A stretch of DNA of 64,000 nucleotides from Calothrix parasitica NIES-267. Lineage in GTDB: Bacteria; Cyanobacteriota; Cyanobacteriia; Cyanobacteriales; Nostocaceae. Shown here in pieces: positions 9,732-18,343 of the stretch (the stretch's first letter is position 1; each line of letters opens with the position of its first letter). The notes below the pieces were generated by a model. That model worked only from the letters and a program-made list of their open reading frames with translations, searched no databases and was not told the DNA's origin. Position numbers and translations under genes: made by a program. The stretch spans positions 608,488 to 672,487 of the forward strand of contig NZ_AP018227.1 in assembly GCF_002368095.1 (NCBI RefSeq), in the 5' to 3' direction.

Positions 9732-10016
9732 TTAGATGTCGCTAGATATACTTTGAGCCTGTATAATTTCCGTATGAGCGGTAAATTGCAATCTGTTTAG
9801 TGATTCTGTGAAAAACACAAAACCTTTATAGGCAGTTGCATATTTATAGATTTTGGTAAAAAATCCTTCCGCTGTTTCAACTACTAACGGTTCTTCACTT
9901 TTAGAGACTATTTTCATAAAGTCTTCTGACTTAATGCGAACTCCCGTTCCCCTGTCAGTGAAGACTCTTCCGCTAATACCTGTAGGTTGAGTCGCATTAC
10001 AACCGTCAAACTGCAT
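9732..10016 (-). CDS. Small conserved-looking hypothetical protein
   Basis: 94 residues, no recognised family. It begins MQFDGCNATQPTGISGRVFT and reads as a soluble alpha/beta protein, with a central ETAEGFFTKIYKYATAYKGFVFF segment rich in aromatic residues and no membrane span or signal. Codon use and composition look like its neighbours. It lies 51 bases downstream of aroH on the same strand, so the two may be co-transcribed. I cannot assign a function. Confidence 0.6.
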   Translation of the reverse strand: MQFDGCNATQPTGISGRVFTDRGTGVRIKSEDFMKIVSKSEEPLVVETAEGFFTKIYKYATAYKGFVFFTESLNRLQFTAHTEIIQAQSISSDI

Positions 10017-10067
10017 AGTTTTTTAAGTATTTTTACATAGAATTCTGTTTATTCTACACTTTCAACT

Positions 10068-10469
10068 CTATTTTGACTGTGATGCTTGTAACGGCTGGGG
10101 TAAATTCCAGTCTGGACGGAGTTTAGCAGCATGACGTAAATAGATATGGCTGATGCTGGAATTCGATTTGATATAGGCATGGATTAAAATCCGAATGCAC
10201 TTTTCTAAGCTTCCTGGAACTGACATTTGCTGTACATCTATCATCGGAACATTGTTCCAGTCGGGACGGTGACGAGCTACAGCAGCCGGAAAAATAGCAT
10301 CTAAATCGGATGTTACCGAGAAGGTAACGCTAATCATATCGGTCGGATGCAAATTATTGCGTTTTTCAATTTCGTCTAATATTTCCATTGTGGCTTCTTG
10401 TATTGCTTCAACCGTATTTTCTGAAACGGTTGTCGCTCCACGAATTGCCTGCATTCGCCCTTTCTCCAC
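10068..10469 (-). CDS. aroH: Chorismate mutase, AroH class
   Basis: Rearranges chorismate to prephenate for phenylalanine and tyrosine synthesis. The 133-residue length and the order MQAIRGATTV, TDMISVTFSVTSDLDAIFPA, MSVPGSLEKCIRILIH and the late YLRHAAKLRPD match the trimeric Bacillus AroH fold; Arg in RGAT and the C-terminal Arg/Leu residues form the active site in that family. A GTG start at 10469 is favoured because AGGAGG lies eight bases upstream, although an internal ATG at 10454 (MQAIRG) is possible. A possible 94-residue partner follows on the same strand. Confidence 0.92.
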   Translation of the reverse strand: MEKGRMQAIRGATTVSENTVEAIQEATMEILDEIEKRNNLHPTDMISVTFSVTSDLDAIFPAAVARHRPDWNNVPMIDVQQMSVPGSLEKCIRILIHAYIKSNSSISHIYLRHAAKLRPDWNLPQPLQASQSK

Positions 10470-10622
10470 GTAAAAATCCTCCTAATTTTAGACATTAGTC
10501 ATTAGACATTATTCATGATTCTTAAGAAAAAGAACAACTGACCAATGACAAATGGCTATATTTTATTTATCAATTATTTATTTGTATTTCTATCCACCAC
10601 CCAATTAATAAGCAAGAAAATG

Positions 10623-11444
10623 TCAAGGTCTATACAACCATAGGGGTAAACCACTGGTAGATAATTCAAACTCCACCCAATCAATTTTGGATGCAAGCCC
10701 CCGAGCCTGAACTTTATTACCGGGTAAAATCTTACTGTACCAAGGTTTTGGCTCTTCTAAGGTGTAAACCTCTGTTTTTTCTGGGTCAAGATTTACCAGT
10801 TCTGCTGTCCATCGACGAGCATCTTCTTCGCTTCCGAGTCTATCTACGACTCCTAATTCTACAGCTTGCTCTCCGGTAAAGATTCTGCCGTCAGCAAAGG
10901 TTCTTACAGTTTCCGGTGCTAAATTACGTCCTTCTGCAACTGTTTGCACAAACTGCTGATAACTTGTATCAATCAATTCTTGTAAAATATTTTGTTCTTG
11001 TTCGGTTAATTGTCTATCGAATGACAAAATATCCTTATAAGGTCCAGATTTTATCACCTTAAAGGAAACACCGATTTTATCTAATAAACGCTCCAAATTA
11101 TTTCCACGCAAAATCACACCAATACTACCGGTAATAGTTCCGGGATTAGCCATGATATGTTCTGCTCCCATACCGATATATACGCCTCCAGAAGCAGAAA
11201 TATTACCAAAACTGGCAACAATCTTGATTTTTTCACGCAAACGCTTGAGCGCAGTATATATTTCTTGAGAATCTCCTACCGTTCCACCAGGGCTATCAAT
11301 ACGTAATAGTAGCGCTGGAAATTTTTTCTCTTCTACAGTTTTGAGTGCTTCCAAAACTCGTTTACGAGTAGTACCTGCAATTGCACCATTAACTTCTATT
11401 TTGGCAATTTGCTTGCGAAACTTTGACTTAAAAGGCCAAACCAT
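10623..11444 (-). CDS. sppA: Signal peptide peptidase SppA, short form
   Basis: A serine-lysine protease of family S49 that degrades cleaved signal peptides in or at the membrane. It is 273 residues long, so a single-domain form and not the duplicated about 600-residue enzyme. The catalytic Ser lies in SASGGVYIGMGA and the Lys general base in SGPYKDILSF. RIDSPGGTVGDSQEIYTAL is the other family block. No clear N-terminal membrane anchor is visible (it starts MVWPFKSKFRKQIAKIEVNG), which fits the soluble-looking SppA2-type cyanobacterial and Bacillus proteins. Confidence 0.92.
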   Translation of the reverse strand: MVWPFKSKFRKQIAKIEVNGAIAGTTRKRVLEALKTVEEKKFPALLLRIDSPGGTVGDSQEIYTALKRLREKIKIVASFGNISASGGVYIGMGAEHIMANPGTITGSIGVILRGNNLERLLDKIGVSFKVIKSGPYKDILSFDRQLTEQEQNILQELIDTSYQQFVQTVAEGRNLAPETVRTFADGRIFTGEQAVELGVVDRLGSEEDARRWTAELVNLDPEKTEVYTLEEPKPWYSKILPGNKVQARGLASKIDWVEFELSTSGLPLWLYRP

Positions 11445-11834
11445 GAGCAGTATACAGAACCTTTAGATATTTGATATTTGATTTTAAACATTAGCTTTAA
11501 TTTATAAATGCGTAAAGCATCTCCTCGCATTTATTAACCTTCTTCAGACGCAAACCTACCAAATAATTCTAATCAAGTTTTCTGTATCTAAGATGTATTC
11601 TAGTTTGATGTCAAAATTTTTATGTTAAAAAATCTACTTAGCGATAAAAGGTTTATCATTTACTTTCTAATATTCTGCAGTCAAAAAATATCATGTTATC
11701 AACAGACGCTAGTATTCAATTGTGAAACACTGCTAATCCCTTTAAAAACTTTATTTTTCTCAAAAGCGGAAAGTTTTGTAATTAGTAATACAAATAAAAT
11801 CTCGCATAACCCTGCAAAATGCCAAATCCGTTAC
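11445..11834. other. Intergenic region, nothing certain
   Basis: AT-rich. A 74-codon plus-strand frame at 11622-11846 has no ribosome site, overlaps the next gene on the opposite strand and has no family features, so I do not call it. Confidence 0.5.
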
Positions 11835-12131
11835 TTAAGAATCTAAACGTAAAATTTGACACCGATAATATACATAAGTGTCGAAAAGCGCTCCTACAAA
11901 ACTGCAAGTTACACAAATAACAAATAAACCTTGCATGGGTGTACCGCTACCGAAAGTAGCTAGAAAATTAGTTATTTGAGTTGCAATTATTTCAGCCACG
12001 GTTTCTAAACCGGGCATAAAACTTACAAGCGATAAAATTAGTGAAACTCCACCAAAAAATATCATTGGAGCAACAAAACTAAAAATAATCGATAGAAGTA
12101 GAGAGCGAATAAAGTTTATAAACATGGTCAT
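11835..12131 (-). CDS. Small membrane protein, unknown
   Basis: 98 residues with three likely membrane segments: roughly 8-35 (LLLSIIFSFVAPMIFFGG and onward), 44-60, and 65-85 (MQGLFVICVTCSFVGALF). AGGA sits about nine bases before the ATG at 12131. No family recognised; hydrophobicity and a reasonable start argue for a real gene. It is isolated between AT-rich gaps. Confidence 0.6.
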   Translation of the reverse strand: MTMFINFIRSLLLSIIFSFVAPMIFFGGVSLILSLVSFMPGLETVAEIIATQITNFLATFGSGTPMQGLFVICVTCSFVGALFDTYVYYRCQILRLDS

Positions 12132-12601
12132 AGTAAAATTTTCCTATGATGATGATTTACAACAGCTGGTATCCGTCACTTTCTACAATAAGCGCAATTT
12201 TCATATACTACACCGCATTTAAAGAATCTTAAGTTTTAATTAAAATATGTTCACAAATTTTGTAACAAATATTTTTTGATTTTAGCTTTCATTATTTTTA
12301 TCAAATCCTTGATATAACTAGGATTTATCTAGTAATACTATTGTATTTCATTCTGTAGGTGCTGTTAATAACAGCCTTAGTTTATGAGAGCGATTTTTTA
12401 CTTAAGTTAACTAAAGGGGGCGATTAGGGAGTAGAGAGTTAAGGGGTAAGCACTGAAGAGTTAGAAGTTGGGAGTAAAGAGTTATAGGTTGAAAATTCAT
12501 CATTGTTTCCTGTTCCCCGTCCCCCATTCTCTCTCAACTTTTTAAGTTTTTATCAAAATCTTTCGCTATTATGACGGGAATTGCTGAGTTAATTAAAAAT
12601 T
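12132..12601. other. Intergenic region with degenerate short repeats
   Basis: AT-rich upstream half. From about 12420 to 12540 there are GAGTTA/AGTTGGG-type repeat fragments and a pyrimidine-rich stretch. It presumably includes the promoter for the MlaE-like permease. No gene seen. Confidence 0.5.
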
Positions 12602-13399
12602 GTGAGTCAAGCAACATCTAAATCCAGTTTAGGAGCATGGAGCCTACGATTGTTGGCGGCGATGTTCTTGATTGGGCAAGTGATAATTCATTTATTTAAA
12701 GGTAAAATTCATCGTCGCAATACTTTGGAGCAAATGGCTGCGGTCGGTCCAGACTCATTGTTTATAGCCTTGGTTACAGCTGTATTTGTAGGTGCAGTAT
12801 TTACAATCCAGGTTGCGCGAGAGTTTATTAATTTTGGTGCAGGAAACGCTGTAGGGGGAGTATTAGCAGTCGCATTAACCCGAGAACTTTCTCCCGTACT
12901 TACAGCAGTGGTATTGGCCGGACGAGTTGGTTCGGCATTTGCTGCGGAGATTGGTACTATGCGGGTGACGGAGCAAATTGATGCTTTATTAATGTTAAAG
13001 ACCGACCCTATAGATTATTTAGTTATTCCTCGCGTCCTTGCTTGCTGCATCATGTTACCAATTTTGACTTTACTATCTTTGGTAACGGGTATGGCAGGGG
13101 GATTGTTTATTGCCAAAAATTTATACAGTTTATCGGATACCCAGTTTTTAGATTCAGCTCGTAATTTTCTAGGAGTTTGGGATATTTTGAGCGCGATGCT
13201 CAAAGCTCTTTGCTTCGGGCTTTTAGTAGCCGTAATCGGCTGTAACTGGGGCTTAACTACATCAGGAGGAGCAAAAGGTGTAGGTCAATCCACTACAACA
13301 GCAGTTGTTACTGCTCTATTAATTATATTTATTGCCAACTTTTTTCTTTCTTGGTTAATGTTCCAAGGTACCGGAGGTGCCTTATTGCAAGGTATTTAA
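12602..13399 (+). CDS. mlaE: MlaE-family ABC transporter permease
   Basis: Integral inner-membrane permease of an MCE/Mla-type lipid transport system, related to plant TGD1. 265 residues; family motifs LEQMAAVGPDSLFIALVTAVFVG, FTIQVAREF, ALTRELSPVLTAVVLAGRVGSA and the highly conserved EIGTMRVTEQIDAL are intact. Five or so hydrophobic spans follow. It begins with GTG at 12602. The ATPase and MCE substrate-binding partners are not in the window. The neighbours DUF3119, DUF3086 and PlsY suggest a membrane-lipid theme. Confidence 0.93.
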   Translation: MSQATSKSSLGAWSLRLLAAMFLIGQVIIHLFKGKIHRRNTLEQMAAVGPDSLFIALVTAVFVGAVFTIQVAREFINFGAGNAVGGVLAVALTRELSPVLTAVVLAGRVGSAFAAEIGTMRVTEQIDALLMLKTDPIDYLVIPRVLACCIMLPILTLLSLVTGMAGGLFIAKNLYSLSDTQFLDSARNFLGVWDILSAMLKALCFGLLVAVIGCNWGLTTSGGAKGVGQSTTTAVVTALLIIFIANFFLSWLMFQGTGGALLQGI

Positions 13400-13555
13400 T
13401 TAAGTTAGCAATTAGGAATTAGGAGTTAAGGATTAGGAATTAGGAGTTAATAAATTCGTATAGTATTAGCGACCAAGATGGTCGCACTACAATATTTAAA
13501 AAATAAGCTCATCGTATATCTAACCTAAATATAAGCTTAATTAAATATTAATAAC

Positions 13556-13647
13556 TAATCACTGTTAACTACTAACTGTTAACTGTTCACTGCCCACTGT
13601 TCACTGCTCACTGTTCACTGTTCACTGTTAACTGTTCACTGTTAACC
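13556..13647. repeat. Tandem ACTGTTCACTGTTA-type repeats
   Basis: A run of about a dozen imperfect seven-base units alternating CTGTTCA and CTGTTAA fills the gap between mlaE and the DUF3119 gene. STRR-class repeat, no coding content. Confidence 0.8.
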
Positions 13648-13696
13648 CCTTAACTTCTAAAATAAAGATGATGTCTCTTTAGAAAAAAATTATATA

Positions 13697-14089
13697 GTGA
13701 CTACTTCATTTACATCTAATACAGCATCTACCGTAGAATTAAAGCCCAGTTACAACATACCCATAGTATTGATTGTGACTTCAATTCCTTTAGTGATAAT
13801 AGGACAACCTTTAGCTGGTGGAATTATTGGGTTATTTGGATTATTTCTGATGTACCAAGCGGTAACACTACGTTTACAATTTACCGCTACTGATTTAGAC
13901 CTTGTTAGAGGTGATAATTTACTTCGTCGGTTTCCCTATAGTGAATGGCAAAATTGGCGCATTTTCTGGAATGTGATTCCTATCTTGTTCTATTTCAAAG
14001 AAATCAAAAGCATTCATTTTTTACCAATATTATTTGACCCTAAAACTCTTAAAACCTGTTTGGAAGAGCGTTGTCCGAAAATTGATTGA
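13697..14089 (+). CDS. DUF3119 family membrane protein
   Basis: 130 residues, begins with GTG. Two closely spaced hydrophobic segments (about 20-35 and 38-55: IPIVLIVTSIPLVIIGQPLA, then GIIGLFGLFLMYQAVTL) are followed by a compact C-terminal domain with LRLQFTATDLDLVRG and IKSIHFLPILFDPKTL. I recognise this as the cyanobacterial/plastid DUF3119 family, of unknown biochemical role. It lies between mlaE and a DUF3086 gene in the same orientation, an arrangement I recall as conserved in cyanobacteria, hinting at a role in envelope or thylakoid membrane biogenesis. Confidence 0.8.
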   Translation: MTTSFTSNTASTVELKPSYNIPIVLIVTSIPLVIIGQPLAGGIIGLFGLFLMYQAVTLRLQFTATDLDLVRGDNLLRRFPYSEWQNWRIFWNVIPILFYFKEIKSIHFLPILFDPKTLKTCLEERCPKID

Positions 14090-14258
14090 AAGGTAAAACT
14101 ATTTTTTGAGGAGTGAAAATTAGCGGTTGAGATTTAATGATTTCTTTCCCCACTCCTCTGTCTCTTACTCAAAATATCGCGGACTGATTAACTACGCTCG
14201 CTGGTAAAATGTAAAACTGACGATTTATAGTTGGTTCTTATATTCAAATTTGTAAAAA

Positions 14259-15455
14259 ATGGCGCTTGGCTTAACTATGAACCAAGATGAAAATTATAAC
14301 GAAGAACAATTACAGATAGATTCTAAAGAAGAAAATTCATTTACCGACCTTACTTCTAATATGGCGAATTCCAGCGAACACAATAACCCAGAAGATTCGC
14401 AGTTACAATCAGAATCGGTTGATAATTCCCCGGAATATAACTTAGCTGCTCAAAGAGTAGCGCAGTTACAGCGTACCGAAGAATCTTTGAAACAGGAAAT
14501 ATCCGAATTACAAGAATCTTATAAAACTCTTCAATCCGAAGTGGGTAATACCCAAAAAGCGCTCTCTAAAATGACTCAAGAGGCGCTTTCGGAGTTAGAA
14601 CAACGCAAACAAGCTCTATTAATTTCTATTGAGCAACTCGAACGTCGTCAAGAACGCATTCGTAATGAAATGCGAACTACTTTTGCTGGAGCTTCTCAAG
14701 AGTTAGCAATTCGAGTACAGGGTTTTAAGGATTATTTAACTGGTAGTTTACAAGATTTAGCAGCCGCTGCCGAACAGTTAGAGCTTGTTCCACCTACAAA
14801 GCTAGAACCTCAAAAGCTTGCTATTCGAGAACCTCAGCCAGATGATGATTTTGATGATGAATTCGATGATGATTATGAAGAGCGAGGAGCTTCGGACTTT
14901 AGCCGAGGACAGTTTCAAGATACTACAAAGAAAATTCGTCAGCAAATAGACCAATACCGTACTAAACCTGATTATTACGGGCCACCGTGGCAACTCCGCC
15001 GTACATTTGAACCAGTTCATGCCGAACGAGTCTCTAATTGGTTTTTCCAGCAGGGAGGACGCGGTGCTTTAAGAACTATGGGTAGTCGGTTGCAAAATAC
15101 ACTTATTGCCTCAGCAATTATATCTGTATTGTATTCTTTGTATGGCAACCGCACTCGCACTTTGGTTTTAGCAAATTCGCCAGAACGCTTGGGAGAATGG
15201 CGACGCGGTTTACAAGATTGTTTGGGTATTGGTCGTCCGGATTTTGGTCCCGATAGAGGTTTAGCATTATTTGAAACACCCTCAGCCGTAGCGCAAAAAG
15301 CAGAGCGCTTGGTAAAAGCTGGTTTACAACCATTTATTATTATTGATGATTCGGAAGAAGAAATTAATGTCGGATTATTGCAGTTTCCATTATGGTTAGC
15401 TTTTGCACCTGACCCCAAGATGATGAGAGACTACTATGAGGATGAATATTTTTAG
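14259..15455 (+). CDS. DUF3086 family protein
   Basis: 398 residues, function unknown. Layout: an acidic, disordered N-terminus (1-55), a long coiled coil (about 60-145, AQLQRTEESLKQEISELQES onward), a membrane-proximal helix, an acidic linker (DDDFDDEFDDDYEE, about 196-209), and a globular C-terminal domain (about 240-398) ending in FAPDPKMMRDYYEDEYF. This C-terminal domain is the DUF3086 signature found in cyanobacteria. An in-frame ATG at 14277 (MNQDENYN) is an alternative start. Its position after mlaE and DUF3119 suggests involvement in the same envelope process; this is inference. Confidence 0.8.
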   Translation: MALGLTMNQDENYNEEQLQIDSKEENSFTDLTSNMANSSEHNNPEDSQLQSESVDNSPEYNLAAQRVAQLQRTEESLKQEISELQESYKTLQSEVGNTQKALSKMTQEALSELEQRKQALLISIEQLERRQERIRNEMRTTFAGASQELAIRVQGFKDYLTGSLQDLAAAAEQLELVPPTKLEPQKLAIREPQPDDDFDDEFDDDYEERGASDFSRGQFQDTTKKIRQQIDQYRTKPDYYGPPWQLRRTFEPVHAERVSNWFFQQGGRGALRTMGSRLQNTLIASAIISVLYSLYGNRTRTLVLANSPERLGEWRRGLQDCLGIGRPDFGPDRGLALFETPSAVAQKAERLVKAGLQPFIIIDDSEEEINVGLLQFPLWLAFAPDPKMMRDYYEDEYF

Positions 15456-15690
15456 TTAGTTGTTAATAGATAGTTGTTAGCGGTTAGTGGTTAGTCAGCA
15501 TACTATTTCTGTATGATTTATTAAGTTCGTTCAGAATTTTCGTGGCTAATATTCATAATAAATAGCCATTCTAATTAATTCCCTTAATGCGAAGACCACT
15601 AACACATTAGTATTTCAAGTTAGTTTTAACAATCAACAACTATCAACTAACAACCAACAACTAACAACCAACAACTATCAACTAATTAAT

Positions 15691-16389
15691 ATGAGTATTT
15701 GGTTCAGTTTATGTGGAGCAGTTTTAGTCGCAGCTTATCTTCTGGGTTCTACTCCAACTGGTTACACCTTAGTAAAGCTGTTGAAGGGAATCGATATTCG
15801 TGAAGTTGGTTCTGGTTCGACTGGTGCTACTAATGTTTTAAGAGCTTTGGGTAAAGGTCCTGGTGCATTTGTTTTAGTAGTTGACTGTTTGAAAGGTGTT
15901 TTATCAATATTCCTGGCTTATTGGTTATTTACCTTGTCATCCAGTAATAATTTGATTCCAGCAACAGTTAATCAAGAAATATGGCAGCCGATTATGGTCA
16001 CTTTAGCTGGTTTAGCTGCAATACTCGGTCATAGTAAATCAATTTTTTTAGGATTCAGCGGTGGTAAGTCCGTAGCGACAAGTTTGGGTGTGTTGTTAGC
16101 GATGAGTTGGCAGGTTGGTTTGTCAACATTTGGAGTATTTTTGGTTGTTGTAGCGATTTCGCGGATTGTATCTTTAAGTTCGATTGGTGGTGCGATCGCA
16201 GTTTCTGTATTGATGATTTTATTTCACCAACCCTTACCCTATATATTGTTTGGAGTGGCTGGTGGTTTGTATGTAATTATCCGTCATCGCAGCAATATTG
16301 AGCGGTTATTTGCTGGTACAGAACCGAAGTTAGGGCAGAAAGCAACGGTGGAAGCTGAACCGGAGCAGACTGTTGGTTCTGCTGGTTGA
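15691..16389 (+). CDS. plsY: Glycerol-3-phosphate acyltransferase PlsY
   Basis: Transfers acyl groups from acyl-phosphate to glycerol-3-phosphate, making lysophosphatidate in the membrane. 232 residues with several transmembrane segments. The three PlsY loops are present: GSTPTGYTLVKLLKGIDIRE then GSGSTGATNVLRALG, GHSKSIFLGFSGGKSVATSLG near the middle, and HRSNIERLFAGTEPKLG at the end. ATG 15691 gives a conventional N-terminal first helix. It is preceded by CAACTAA-type heptamer repeats, so it may be transcribed separately from DUF3086. Confidence 0.95.
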   Translation: MSIWFSLCGAVLVAAYLLGSTPTGYTLVKLLKGIDIREVGSGSTGATNVLRALGKGPGAFVLVVDCLKGVLSIFLAYWLFTLSSSNNLIPATVNQEIWQPIMVTLAGLAAILGHSKSIFLGFSGGKSVATSLGVLLAMSWQVGLSTFGVFLVVVAISRIVSLSSIGGAIAVSVLMILFHQPLPYILFGVAGGLYVIIRHRSNIERLFAGTEPKLGQKATVEAEPEQTVGSAG

Positions 16390-16606
16390 ATTTTTGGCGT
16401 TGCTGATTAGAAGTTTGAATAGCCCCCTAACCCCCAAGTATGGGGGAAAATAATTAAAAGTCGCCCATAATTGGGGGATTTAAGAGACATACTCTTTTAA
16501 TAAAAATAAATTCATATTTCAACTCAGCAACGCCGATTTTTTAATTTGATTTGAAGTTTAATTTTTTGAATCCCTCAATTGTTTGATTGGGGGATTTTCT
16601 TGTTTA

Positions 16607-16940
16607 CTGTTCGGTTACCGGAATAGTTGGGATATTTATTTACTACTGTTCCGCTATCGGAATAGTTGGGATATTGATTTATCACTGTCCCGTTACCGGA
16701 ATAGTTGGGATATTTATTTACTACTGTTCGGTTACCGGAATAGTTGGGATATTGATTTATCACTGTTCCGCTATCGGAATAGTTGGGATATTTATTTACT
16801 ACTGTTCGGTTACCGGAATAGTTGGGATATTGATTTACTACTGTTCGGTTACCGGAATAGTTGAGATATTAATTTACTACTGTTCGGTTACCGGAATAGT
16901 TAGGATATTGATTTACTACTGTTCCGCTATCGGAATAGTT
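16607..16940. repeat. 39-bp tandem array, 8.6 copies
   Basis: Copies begin at 16607, 16646, 16685, 16724, 16763, 16802, 16841 and 16880, with a partial copy at 16919. Each unit carries CTGTTCGGTTACCGGAATAG or the variant CTGTTCCGCTATCGGAATAG, followed by TTGGGATAT and a TATTTACTA or GATTTATCA tail. Variants are interleaved, not grouped. Because 39 is divisible by three, frames stay open on both strands; I consider these artefacts. The array ends 18 bases before a strong promoter. Confidence 0.9.
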
Positions 16941-16957
16941 ACTAATGTAAAATAAAC

Positions 16958-16986
16958 TTGACACATAGTAAAGTTAGTTTTACTAT
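16958..16986 (+). promoter_or_regulatory. Sigma-70 type promoter with overlapping operator
   Basis: TTGACA (16958-16963) and TACTAT (16981-16986) are separated by 17 bases, an ideal housekeeping promoter. The spacer and -10 box carry a perfect inverted repeat, ATAGTAAA (16965-16972) and TTTACTAT (16979-16986), with a six-base centre. It lies about 50 bases upstream of the helix-turn-helix gene. The placement is that expected for auto-repression by the XRE domain encoded next. Confidence 0.75.
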
Positions 16987-17036
16987 AAGAGCATGGTGGT
17001 AAAAATAAGCTATGCAAGTATATTAATTTGCAACTA

Positions 17037-18254
17037 ATGGAAAACCGCCTAAAAAATTTTAGAACGCAACGTAATTTCTCCCAAGCAGCGTTAGCAGAAC
17101 TGTTGGGTGTAAGTCGTCAAACGATTAACGCTATAGAGAAGGGTAAATACGACCCCAGTCTTCCTTTAGCGATGAAGATTGCTCAACTTTTTGATTGTGC
17201 AATTGAAACAATATTTTTATTTGAATCTGATTCGCAGTCAGGTTCTAAAGGAGGTTCTATGTTTGATAAATTGACAGCTAAAGCATCACAAGTAATAGCA
17301 CTAGCTCAAGGAAACTTTACATTTGATAAATGGACTCCTCAAGCAGTGCAGGTAATTCAATTAGCTCAAAAAGAAACTCGTAGTTTAGGACATAACTTTG
17401 TTGGTACGGAACAGGTTTTATTAGGATTAATTGCAAAAGAAAGCGGGATTGCGGCTAAAGTTCTGAAAGTTGAGGGTGTGACGCTTGAAAATGCTCGTAT
17501 TGAAGTAGAGAAAATAATTGGTAGAGGTTCTAGCTTTTTAGAAATACAAATACCTTTTACACCAAGAATGAAGCGGGTTTTTGAATTGTCTTTGCAGCAA
17601 GCAGATCAACTTGGACATAACTATATTGATACGGAGCATCTTTTATTAGGTTTGTTACTCGAAGGAGAAGGAGTAGCAATTAGAGTTTTGAAAGTTTTAG
17701 GAATTGACATTAATAATCTTTTTCAAAAAGTTTTAAAAGAAATTACATCAGAGAAAATAGAATTACCGCAAATCAAAGCTACTGAAAATCAAGAATCACC
17801 AAATCCAATTGATTTTACTTCCGGTGCAATCAGCGCTCGTTTTTGTAGTTCCTTATCTTCTTGGGTAGAGTCCTCTCAATTAGGATATATAGTTACAAAC
17901 ACAGGATTTAGGTTGTCTAACGGGGATATAATTACACCACATATATCTTTTTATTCCAAAGAAAAACTCAAACAGGTACCGCGAATCTATCCTGAATTAT
18001 CACCGGATTTAGTAGTAGAAATTAAATCAGCCTTTGACCAGTTAAATACAGTACAAACTAAAATATCTAATTTTTTAGAAATGGGAATCGCTTCTGCTGT
18101 ATTGATTAATCCCGATAACCGTACTGTCACTGTTTCTGTCCACAAACGCGATAAAAAACATGAAGTAAATCTTTTGCATGATGGAGATAAATTAAGCTTA
18201 CCGGACTTGTTTCCCGATTGGGAGTTGGAAGTATCGCAATTGTGGGTTAATTGA
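17037..18254 (+). CDS. XRE helix-turn-helix / Clp N / Uma2 fusion protein
   Basis: 405 residues from ATG 17037 (a TTG at 17028 is also in frame). Residues 1-65 are an XRE helix-turn-helix: [41 protein letters not shown]. Residues about 90-240 are a double Clp N repeat like the N-domain of Clp[30 protein letters not shown], then [20 protein letters not shown]. Residues about 255-405 are a Uma2 (DUF820) domain of the PD-(D/E)xK fold: [31 protein letters not shown]. The usual aspartate of the PD motif is His (residue 302), while E-x-K (VVEIKS) is kept. AAAGGAGG five bases before an in-frame ATG at 17259 ([12 protein letters not shown]) could start a shorter Clp N-Uma2 protein. Function unknown; probably a DNA-binding regulator joined to a protein-sensing domain. 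Confidence 0.85.
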   Translation: MENRLKNFRTQRNFSQAALAELLGVSRQTINAIEKGKYDPSLPLAMKIAQLFDCAIETIFLFESDSQSGSKGGSMFDKLTAKASQVIALAQGNFTFDKWTPQAVQVIQLAQKETRSLGHNFVGTEQVLLGLIAKESGIAAKVLKVEGVTLENARIEVEKIIGRGSSFLEIQIPFTPRMKRVFELSLQQADQLGHNYIDTEHLLLGLLLEGEGVAIRVLKVLGIDINNLFQKVLKEITSEKIELPQIKATENQESPNPIDFTSGAISARFCSSLSSWVESSQLGYIVTNTGFRLSNGDIITPHISFYSKEKLKQVPRIYPELSPDLVVEIKSAFDQLNTVQTKISNFLEMGIASAVLINPDNRTVTVSVHKRDKKHEVNLLHDGDKLSLPDLFPDWELEVSQLWVN

Positions 18255-18343
18255 GCGATTATTTAAAAATAACTATTCTGGGTTTGCTATAACGGATTGG
18301 GAAACTTTAGCCCAATTATTTGCATAGCTCACAGAAAATCATA

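Noticed and set aside
11622-11846. 74-codon plus-strand frame
   Set aside because: No ribosome site, AT-driven composition, overlaps the opposite-strand small membrane protein.
16607-16940. Possible CRISPR array
   Set aside because: Units are contiguous with no variable spacers and no cas genes are near.
16583-16955. Open frames on both strands across the 39-bp array
   Set aside because: Because 39 is a multiple of three, any stop-free frame stays open; there is no ribosome site and the peptides are pure repeats.
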